Of a stretch of 64,000 nucleotides of DNA, positions 57,773 through 64,000 are shown piece by piece; positions within the stretch are counted from its first letter, which is position 1, and the number at the start of each line of letters is the position of its first letter. The notes beneath the pieces are model-generated. The model saw only the letters and a list, made by a program, of their open reading frames with translations, did not search any database and had not been told where the DNA came from. The DNA is from CAYRHN01 sp964424115. Its GTDB lineage: Bacteria; Chloroflexota; Anaerolineae; Anaerolineales; Anaerolineaceae. The translations under genes were made by a program, and so were the position numbers. The stretch is taken from the NCBI GenBank assembly GCA_964424115.1, contig CAYRHN010000003.1:231403-295402 (forward strand). Reading direction: 5' to 3'.

Positions 57773-60022
57773 TTTTAACCGTAACTTCAATCGCTGCTTC
57801 CATGCCCCCCGCCAGGCGCGGCGCGCTGCCTGCACCTTTCTGGCCTCCGGCGCGCGCGGGCTGAACTGCGCCTGCACATACACCTCGGTCACCTCGCGTG
57901 CCGCTGCTCGCAGCGGCGCGAAAGACTGTTCCTTCACTGCCTTTGCCCCCTCCACCGCCGCCAGGAACTCGTACGGTGTATCCCCTGCCTGGGCCGGCAC
58001 CCCGTCCGTGCTCAGCTCACGCCGCATCTGCGTGTACAACCCGCCCGGCAGGTGCGCCGCGCGCGTCTCCCGGTAGCGCCGCCACAACACCGCCGGACCC
58101 GGAACCCCCAGCCGCGCCAGCACCACCCACAATACCGCCAATGCCGCCAGGATTCCCGCCGTCCACAGCGCCGCGCGCAGACCGGGGAACTCCTCCAACG
58201 CCGGCAGCGCGGTCGCATTCTGCGGCACGGCCTCCGCCTCGCCCGGGTAGACAATTCGCGAAAAGGCCGAGGTCGGTTCGAACTCCACCCAGCCGTAGCC
58301 GGGGAAATATACCTCCACCCAGGTGTGGCTGGCTGCGCCCTGCACCCGGTAGGCCCCCTCCTGCCGGTCGTACTCCCCCATCAGGTAGCCGGAGGCCACT
58401 CGCGCCGGCACCCCCTCGGCGCGCAGCATCACCGTCATTGCCGAAGCGTAATAGGTGCAAAAGCCGCCCGGCGCGTCGAAGAGGAAATAATCCACTGCGT
58501 CGCGCCCTTCCGGCGGGGTGGATACATACGGATCATACTGGTAATTGGCGCGCAAATAGGCCTCGATGCGCAGCGCCTTCTCATAGGGCGTCTCGGCCCC
58601 GCGCGTCACCCGCGCCGCCAGCTCGCGCACGCGCGAGGTCAGGCTGTCCGGCAGCTGCAAATAGACGGCGCGCACCTCCTCTGGATAATTTGTCCCCGCC
58701 CCCTCCAGGTCGGCGGCGCTCACCCGCGTCGCCCACGAGATCACCTGGTAGGTGGACAGGTTACCCTCCAGCAGCGTGCTGCCGCCCGCCGCGCTGCGCA
58801 GCGCCCCGCCCTCCGGCGCCCCCACCGGCTCGCCCACCGCAAAGAGCGCCGCGTCGTGCTTGGCCTCGATGCGGAAGGTCTGCACCAGCCGGTAGCGCCC
58901 CGCCGGGATGCCGCTTCCGGCTTCATCCATGCTCTTTGACCCCACCAACCCGTCCGTTGGCGCCAGGTCCCAGCCCCGCCCGTTATAGGCGGCGTAAATG
59001 CTGCTGCGCCAGTAATGCACCGGCGGCGCCTGGTAATCCGGCCCGGCCACCTCGGCCGGCAGCGGGATCGCGTCGCTCACATTCACCCACATCACCACCG
59101 CCTGGTCGCGGTTGATCGGCTCACCGATCTGCGCCAGGTCGGGCCGCTTGACCGATACCGTCCCGTCGCTGGCTTCCGGCGTGCTCACCCCGGCGAAGAT
59201 GCGCCCGGCCGGGTCGCCCACCTCCTGCTCGGTGCGGTGCAGCAGTTTGGAAAGTGCCTCCCAGCCCTGCGGCGTGCCCAGCAGCGTGGCGCCCCACATC
59301 AGCCCGGTCAGCAGCACCGTCAGCGCGACAGTGTTGAGCCCCCAGGCAAATCCCAGGTCTTCCGAATAATCCACCCCGGCCGCCATCCAGCGCCGCTGCT
59401 CATCCATCCAATTCGTCACCGCCACCAGCACCAGCGCGCAGATCAGGAAACCCAGCATCGTCGTGGCAGCCTCCTGGTTGAGATACACGTTCAACGCCAG
59501 CAAGAAACCCAGCGGCAGCACCCCCGGCAGCGCGCGCCGGCGGCGCAGCACGCACCAACCCAGCCAGGCCCCCGCGCACCACAGGCCCCCACCCACCAGC
59601 AGCACGAACGCGTCTGCGTCCCTCACCGACCCGCCGCTGAAAAAGGCCTGCCCCCATCCAACGATCCGTTCCAGCAGCCCCATCAGGCGCTGATTCATCA
59701 ACCAGAAGAAATCCCCAACCGGCAGGCTGCCAATCCGCTCCAGCGGCGGCACGCGCGCCACCAAAAGCAGCAGCGCCCCCGCGCATACCGCCAGGTTATG
59801 GGCCAGCGCCGCCGGCCAGCGCCAGCGCGTCCAGGCCAGGCCCAGCCCGACCGCCAGCCCGGCCAGCATCGCCAGCAGCAGCGGCAGGCTGTTGCCCACC
59901 CACCCGGCTGCCTGGATGCTGGAGGCCAGGATCGTCATCATCGCCACGATCGGCACCAGCAGTGCCCACCACACCCAGCGTGGAAAATTCCGCGGGGAAA
60001 GGCCCGCTTCGTGCGCGCTCAC
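57713..60022 (-). CDS. Membrane transglutaminase-like protein with DUF4129-type tail
   Basis: 769 residues. Six or so N-terminal membrane helices, an extracellular transglutaminase core with Cys in GGFCTYYASAMTVML, His in ASHTWVEVYFPG and an acidic residue in WVEFEPTSAF, a further membrane helix, and a cytoplasmic DUF4129-like end (MRRELSTDGVPAQAGDTPYE). GTG 60022 overlaps the DUF58 stop (GTGA). These partners usually occur with a MoxR ATPase, which is absent here. The last 17 residues (HHEGTKEQRNTKGSKEK) are encoded by a dispersed repeat. Confidence 0.9.
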   Translation of the reverse strand: MSAHEAGLSPRNFPRWVWWALLVPIVAMMTILASSIQAAGWVGNSLPLLLAMLAGLAVGLGLAWTRWRWPAALAHNLAVCAGALLLLVARVPPLERIGSLPVGDFFWLMNQRLMGLLERIVGWGQAFFSGGSVRDADAFVLLVGGGLWCAGAWLGWCVLRRRRALPGVLPLGFLLALNVYLNQEAATTMLGFLICALVLVAVTNWMDEQRRWMAAGVDYSEDLGFAWGLNTVALTVLLTGLMWGATLLGTPQGWEALSKLLHRTEQEVGDPAGRIFAGVSTPEASDGTVSVKRPDLAQIGEPINRDQAVVMWVNVSDAIPLPAEVAGPDYQAPPVHYWRSSIYAAYNGRGWDLAPTDGLVGSKSMDEAGSGIPAGRYRLVQTFRIEAKHDAALFAVGEPVGAPEGGALRSAAGGSTLLEGNLSTYQVISWATRVSAADLEGAGTNYPEEVRAVYLQLPDSLTSRVRELAARVTRGAETPYEKALRIEAYLRANYQYDPYVSTPPEGRDAVDYFLFDAPGGFCTYYASAMTVMLRAEGVPARVASGYLMGEYDRQEGAYRVQGAASHTWVEVYFPGYGWVEFEPTSAFSRIVYPGEAEAVPQNATALPALEEFPGLRAALWTAGILAALAVLWVVLARLGVPGPAVLWRRYRETRAAHLPGGLYTQMRRELSTDGVPAQAGDTPYEFLAAVEGAKAVKEQSFAPLRAAAREVTEVYVQAQFSPRAPEARKVQAARRAWRGAWKQRLKLRLKPHHEGTKEQRNTKGSKEKP

Positions 60023-61398
60023 GGCCGCCCCCCTTGCAAGGCCCGCCCGGCTTCGCGCGGTTTGCGCCGCGCGTATGCCCGCCCGGTGCCCAGGGTGGTG
60101 AACTCCCAGCGCTGCAAGGCCCCATACGAACCGCTTTGCGGGTGGATGTCTATCGCACGGATCGTGCGCGCCGGCAGGTTCATCCCTGCCAGCAGGTCCA
60201 GCACCCCCGCCGCGCGTTCCTCGCCGCCCGCTTCCAACAGCAGCACCGCCGCTGCCCCGCCCCCACCCGCCTTGCTGCCCGCCAGGCGCTTGAGCGCATA
60301 GGTCCACTCTCCTTGCAGCGAAGGCGTCAGCACCAGCAGCAGGTCGCGCCGCGAGACCACCCGCGCCGCCTGCTCCAGCGTCGCCGCCAGGGGTTGTGCA
60401 GAGGCCGCCAGCGGGGCCAACCCGCGCAGCACTTCCCATAAATGTCCTGCCCCGGCCTGCGGCGGGATGACCGTATCTGCTTGCTGCCCGCCTGACGGCG
60501 CAAACAACCCCACCGCCCGGCGCTCGCCCAGTAGTTCGGCTGCCACCGAAGCGGTCAGAATGATCAATTTTTCCAGGCTGCCCTCATCCCCCTCGCCAAA
60601 ACCTTGCGCTCCGTCCAGGTCGGGGATCAGCCAGATCGAGGAGGAGGATTCCGGCTCGAACAGCTTCACATAGGTCTCGTCGTGGCGCGCCGTGCTGCGC
60701 CAGTGGATGCGGTGCAGCGGGTCGCCCGGCGCATAGGGGCGCGTGCTGACCAGGTTGATCGTCTCGGCCTGCACCGGCTGGCGCAGCAGACGCTGGTCGC
60801 CCACCGTGCGCCCTTTCGGCAGCCAGTTCGGCGGGAGCGCCGCCAGCGGCGGATAGACCAGCACCTCCTCCCGGCTGGGGAATTCCATCGTCAGGCGGAA
60901 AATGCCGAACGGGTCGCCCAACAGCAGCCGCCACGGCCCCAGCGCATATACCCCGCGGCGCGTGCATAGCGTCGATGCCCGCCAATGCGGCGAGCTGCGC
61001 CCGTCCACCCCGCGCACGCTGGAGAGGGTGTAGCCGGGAATATTGGAATGATCCTCGAACTCCACCCACAGCCCCGGCACGCGGGTCGGATTTTCGATCT
61101 GGATCTCCTCTTCCAGTTCCTCCCCCACCTGCACCGCCCCGTAGTGCAGCCGGCGTTCGGCGCGCAAATGCACCGCCGGCACCCGCACCCATAAAAACCC
61201 GGACAGGATCATCCCCCCCAGCGCCACCAGCGCCATCACCGTGGTCGGCGAGGGCGCCGCCAGGTACCAGGCCAACACGACCAGGAAGGCCGCAAATGCC
61301 AGCCATTGGCGCACCCGGATCGTGACCCGCGCGTCGGCGCGCTCGATCTTCCAGATCCCGCGCACCCGCCGCCAGGCCGAGGCAAAGATTTTCCGCAT
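60019..61398 (-). CDS. DUF58-family protein
   Basis: 459 residues. Two N-terminal helices (QWLAFAAFLVVLAWYLAA; VMALVALGGMILSGFLWV), a beta domain, and the DUF58 signature YAPGDPLHRIHWRSTARHDE with a VWA-like C-terminus. DUF58 proteins work with MoxR ATPases and membrane transglutaminases in a poorly understood envelope system. TATAAT six bases before ATG 61398 predicts a leaderless mRNA. It overlaps the transglutaminase gene by four bases. Confidence 0.9.
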   Translation of the reverse strand: MRKIFASAWRRVRGIWKIERADARVTIRVRQWLAFAAFLVVLAWYLAAPSPTTVMALVALGGMILSGFLWVRVPAVHLRAERRLHYGAVQVGEELEEEIQIENPTRVPGLWVEFEDHSNIPGYTLSSVRGVDGRSSPHWRASTLCTRRGVYALGPWRLLLGDPFGIFRLTMEFPSREEVLVYPPLAALPPNWLPKGRTVGDQRLLRQPVQAETINLVSTRPYAPGDPLHRIHWRSTARHDETYVKLFEPESSSSIWLIPDLDGAQGFGEGDEGSLEKLIILTASVAAELLGERRAVGLFAPSGGQQADTVIPPQAGAGHLWEVLRGLAPLAASAQPLAATLEQAARVVSRRDLLLVLTPSLQGEWTYALKRLAGSKAGGGGAAAVLLLEAGGEERAAGVLDLLAGMNLPARTIRAIDIHPQSGSYGALQRWEFTTLGTGRAYARRKPREAGRALQGGRP

Positions 61399-61427
61399 GA
61401 GGTAATTATAGTATCATCTGCCGCGCG

Positions 61428-62528
61428 CTACTCGCCACCGGCCACCCAGGCCACCCAACGGGGAAAGGAATCGCTCTCCGGAATGGTGACCGTGAAAAAT
61501 TGGATCTCCCCGTCCTGAGGATAGAGCGCCAGGGTTGCGCTGGCGGGGTCTGTGTGCGTCTTCAGCAGACAGGCCCTCGGGCTGGATTCGTCAAGCCGCT
61601 GGCAGCCGAGATTGAAATCGGGTTCAGGGGTCAATGTCACCGCTGCCCCGCTTTCCTTATAAATGTATTGGCCGTCCTTGACGGCGTACTGGGAGCCGTA
61701 CTTTCCAACCGGCGCGGGAACGAACACTGCCGGCGTATACCCCTCGGGCACGCTGACCCCCGCCAGCAGGTCCGCCACCGCGTAAGACTGGTAATCCTCG
61801 TAGGTGGCGCCGTTGGTGAAGATCCGGCCCTCTTCCACCCACAGGATCATCTTTTCAAAAGCAAACTGCCCGACAAAGCTGCCGTCCAGATTCAAGACGC
61901 TGGCGGTGTCGATCTTTCCAAAGACCGCGACTCCCTGGTCGGCAGCCACGGTGATCGTATCCGGAAATTGGAAACTGTTGTCGAATAACCCGGCGGCATG
62001 CGTCACCAGCAGTTGGTCCGCCGAAAGCCAATAGACCCCCTCCACCCGCAGGCACCATTCCCCGCCGGCCAGGTTGGGGGCCGGGGAATACTTGTGGCAC
62101 TTGGGACTGAACAGGGCTTTCTTTTGCGCGGTGGCGGTGTCATAGAGCACTACCTGGCTCGCCTCCGGGCGGGCCAGCCACCTGCCGTCTGGGGAAAAAA
62201 TCTCCGAACCGTAGACATGGTCAAAATCCAGCGCAGCCGACTGCCAGGTGAGTGTGGAAAGCAAGGCGCACTTCGACCTGTAGGCGATCAACACATACGC
62301 CCCATTCGGAGAGGCGATGACACGCTGAACGCCCGCTTCCGGCCAGGCATGGAACGTGGACACCCCGCCGGAAGTGACCTCCAGGATGCCGGTGCTGCCG
62401 TAGAACAGCATCCGCCCGCTGAATTCCGCCGGGGGCGGGGTGCTCTCCCCAGCCTGGCATGCCACCAGGAACAAGAGGAGTACGCCGGGCAGGATGATAA
62501 ATGCCAGTTTTTTGAGGAAGTGGGACAT
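61428..62528 (-). CDS. Lipoprotein with propeller-like repeats
   Basis: 366 residues. Lipoprotein signal with LVAC (FLVACQAGES), then a repeat region with SPNGAYVLIAYRSKC and FSPDGRWLARPEAS-like WD40/TolB strands and two Cys pairs. ATG 62528 follows AAGGAGC; the longer frame from 62567 lacks a site. Anchored outside the membrane; ligand unknown. It is divergent from the kinase-like gene at 62780, with a hairpin repeat between them. Confidence 0.8.
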   Translation of the reverse strand: MSHFLKKLAFIILPGVLLLFLVACQAGESTPPPAEFSGRMLFYGSTGILEVTSGGVSTFHAWPEAGVQRVIASPNGAYVLIAYRSKCALLSTLTWQSAALDFDHVYGSEIFSPDGRWLARPEASQVVLYDTATAQKKALFSPKCHKYSPAPNLAGGEWCLRVEGVYWLSADQLLVTHAAGLFDNSFQFPDTITVAADQGVAVFGKIDTASVLNLDGSFVGQFAFEKMILWVEEGRIFTNGATYEDYQSYAVADLLAGVSVPEGYTPAVFVPAPVGKYGSQYAVKDGQYIYKESGAAVTLTPEPDFNLGCQRLDESSPRACLLKTHTDPASATLALYPQDGEIQFFTVTIPESDSFPRWVAWVAGGE

Positions 62529-62620
62529 GAAAGCTCCTTGAGGTTCGCAGCAAAGATGATGAGACAACCGATGTGAATTCGGCCTTGCGAAACCCGCGAC
62601 AGCAGAATTTTTTCAGGTAG

Positions 62621-62673
62621 GGGCGCTCCGCCATGTTGAGTGGATCAATGAATCCAATGGACAAGAAGCGCCC
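62621..62673 (+). repeat. Hairpin repeat with conserved GCCATGT loop, copy 4
   Basis: GGGCGCTCC (62621-62629) with GAAGCGCCC (62665-62673), eight of nine pairs; loop GCCATGTTGAG... ending TGGACAA. Same stem as copy 3 except one mismatch. Confidence 0.75.
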
Positions 62674-62767
62674 GCTGCACAGGCGCAGGGATCTTTATCA
62701 ATAATTTTACGCCAGAATGAGATTATTATCCTCTTCTCTTCTCTTCAAATGTCAACGGTGAGCAGTG

Positions 62768-62773
62768 TATAAT
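62768..62773 (+). promoter_or_regulatory. -10 element of a leaderless transcript (kinase-like gene)
   Basis: TATAAT six bases before ATG 62780. Confidence 0.6.
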
Positions 62774-62779
62774 TACTCT

Positions 62780-64000
62780 ATGATCCCCCCATCTCCTGAA
62801 ATCCTGCTTGGGCGTTTTCGCCTGGATGCCCGCCTGGGCAGCAACAGCCTCGGCTGGGAAAGCTACCGCGCCTTCGACCTGCGCCGCGACGCGCCGGTCA
62901 GCCTGAAACTGCTCCCCCCTGCCCTCTGCCAGGATGCAGCCCTGATGCGCCGCTTCCAGCGCGAGACCGGCGCGCTGCAGAGTCTCAACCATCCCAACCT
63001 GGTGCCGCTGATCGGCTTCTTCCAGATGCCCGATAGGGCGGCGTTGGTCAGCCAGTGGGTGGAAGGCGGCACGCTGGCGGATGTGCTGCGCGCCCAGCGC
63101 GGCCCCCTGCCCCCCGAAGCGGTGCTGGCTATCCTCAACGTTCTTTCGTCATCTGTTGGCTATGCGCATGAAGCCGGCACTATCCACGCCAACCTCAAAC
63201 CCTCCAATATCCTCATCGATCCCCAGGGACAGATCTTCGTCACCGATTTCAACCTCCTCCCCACCGACAGTTTGCCGCCTTCTCCCTACCGTCCGCCGGA
63301 AGCTACCTCCGGGCAGCCCCTCCGTCCCTCCGCCGATGTCTTTTCCATCGGCGCGCTGCTCTACTCGCTCGTCACCGGCCTCGTCCCGCCCCTCGGGCGC
63401 ATCCCCGACCCGCGTCGCGCCAATCCCGCCCTCTCCCCTGCCATGGCCCGCCTGGTCTTGTGGGCTGCCGACCCGCAGCCCGAGCAGCGCCCGCAATCCA
63501 CGCGCTCTTTCTTCAATGCCGTCTGCCAGTCCGTCGGCCGCGATCCCGCCCAGGCGCCCACCCTTGCCCTCGGCCTCTCCGCCGTCCCCGATTGGCTCGA
63601 TTCCTCTAATCCCCCTCTCCCTTCGGGAGAGGGCCGGGGTGAGGGTCGTCCCCCTCTCCCGCAGGGAGAGGTCTCCTCTTCCGCCGCCACGGCTGCCGTA
63701 CCCGTCCCCCGGGGACAGGTCTCCTCCGCCGTCACTGCCGCCGTGCCCGCCCATCCTCATCTCCCGCCGCGAGAGGTTCCTCAAACGGGGCTGCGCGCTT
63801 ACCGCTGGCCGATCCTCTTCCTCGGCGGGCTGCTGCTGATCGCCCTGCTGGCCCTCCTGGCGCTCAGCCAGATGGCTGGTTCCCCCTCCGCCCTGCCCCC
63901 GTCCCCCACCCCCATCACCCTCGTCACCCCCACCGCCACGCTCCCACCCACCGTTGCCCCCACCCCACTTGAGGCCACCCCCACCGGCAGCCAGCTCAAG
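62780..64000 (+). CDS. Ser/Thr-kinase-like protein, probable pseudokinase, 3' end outside window
   Basis: 407 codons to the window end. Kinase fold at about 10-265: Lys43 in PVSLKLLPP is kept, but the Gly-rich loop is LGSNSLGW, the catalytic HRD is His-Ala-Asn (136-138, IHANLKPSNILID) and DFG is Asp-Phe-Asn (156-158). Loss of the catalytic Asp argues against phosphotransfer. A Pro/Gly linker encoded by a repeat follows, then a membrane helix (about 343-362, WPILFLGGLLLIALLALLAL) and a Pro/Thr-rich extracellular stretch. It may act as a receptor or scaffold. Confidence 0.88.
   Translation, partial: MIPPSPEILLGRFRLDARLGSNSLGWESYRAFDLRRDAPVSLKLLPPALCQDAALMRRFQRETGALQSLNHPNLVPLIGFFQMPDRAALVSQWVEGGTLADVLRAQRGPLPPEAVLAILNVLSSSVGYAHEAGTIHANLKPSNILIDPQGQIFVTDFNLLPTDSLPPSPYRPPEATSGQPLRPSADVFSIGALLYSLVTGLVPPLGRIPDPRRANPALSPAMARLVLWAADPQPEQRPQSTRSFFNAVCQSVGRDPAQAPTLALGLSAVPDWLDSSNPPLPSGEGRGEGRPPLPQGEVSSSAATAAVPVPRGQVSSAVTAAVPAHPHLPPREVPQTGLRAYRWPILFLGGLLLIALLALLALSQMAGSPSALPPSPTPITLVTPTATLPPTVAPTPLEATPTGSQLK
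63613..63671. repeat. CCCTCTCCC/GGGAGAGGG hairpin repeat inside coding sequence
   Basis: CCCTCTCCC-TTC-GGGAGAGGG (63613-63633) followed by a CCGGGGTGAGGG tail, then a second hairpin CCTCTCCC-GCA-GGGAGAGG (63653-63671). Translated as PPLPSGEGRGEGRPPLPQGE in the kinase-like protein's linker. Elements of this type are common in intergenic DNA of other bacteria. Confidence 0.8.

Noticed and set aside
60023..60439. Longer upstream start for the transglutaminase gene
   Set aside because: The extension is the shadow of the DUF58 gene; GTG 60022 overlapping the DUF58 stop fits an operon and the membrane-helix start.
1..64000. tRNA or rRNA genes
   Set aside because: No cloverleaf with a GTTCRA-type T-arm and matching acceptor stem, and no conserved rRNA core sequence, was noticed by eye in the intergenic regions; a covariance search would be needed to exclude them fully.

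Overview
The window looks like chromosome of a free-living Chloroflexota bacterium, probably class Anaerolineae. The evidence is indirect. Coding DNA is GC-rich while intergenic DNA is AT-richer. Many proteins are secreted or lipid-anchored with Thr/Ala/Pro-rich linkers, and several secreted proteins end in a YLP-like tail. There is a C-terminal SARP-type regulator behind a TPR array, a DUF58/transglutaminase pair and a GH130 enzyme. No rRNA, tRNA, CRISPR array or transposase was recognised, so the class-level assignment is inference.

Layout. 1-2.5 kb: the end of a three-gene ABC-2 exporter operon. 2.8-6 kb: a small membrane protein, a secreted seven-repeat protein and a nitroreductase. 6-14.3 kb: a carbohydrate module. 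It holds an Opp/Dpp-type ABC importer (two ATPases, two permeases, a lipoprotein receptor), a LacI-family regulator and a GH130 glycoside phosphorylase, tied together by three copies of one palindromic operator. 14.3-20.9 kb: an SDR dehydrogenase, an unknown protein, an EamA transporter, a receptor-PAS-HD-GYP signalling protein, a cytidylate-kinase-like protein, a small nuclease-like protein and hpt. 21.4-25.7 kb: the second seven-repeat secreted protein and an Asp-box repeat protein. 25.7-28.2 kb: an AT-rich promoter driving a TIGR04076 protein and a duplicated small gene/arsR unit split by an acetyltransferase gene. 28.3-32 kb: two ribbon-helix-helix-like proteins and a membrane protein/response regulator/histidine kinase set, separated by dispersed intergenic repeats. 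32-35 kb: a formate/nitrite-family channel and the two ends of a destroyed gene around an AT-rich islet. 35-43.5 kb: a nuclease-helicase fusion, an ECF sigma/anti-sigma pair, an unknown protein and a TPR protein. 43.6-51.3 kb: a SARP-like regulator, a 13-repeat secreted protein and a secreted serine protease/PrsW-like operon. 51.8-64 kb: an acetyltransferase, a Gfo/Idh/MocA oxidoreductase, two MFS paralogues with a shared 3' end, a beta-helix protein, the transglutaminase/DUF58 pair, a lipoprotein and a truncated kinase-like gene that lacks catalytic residues.

Three themes cross the window. (1) At least nine genes have a TATAAT-like -10 element six or seven bases before the start codon, implying leaderless mRNAs, while other genes have strong Shine-Dalgarno sites. 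(2) Intergenic DNA holds several families of short repeats; in two of them the loop or flanks are conserved and the stem varies in both arms. (3) Secreted repeat proteins with no assigned function are frequent. The best candidates for something undescribed are the covarying hairpin family, the palindrome/hairpin cassette at 6.06-6.22 kb, the split small-gene/arsR duplication, and the shared C-terminal tail of secreted proteins.
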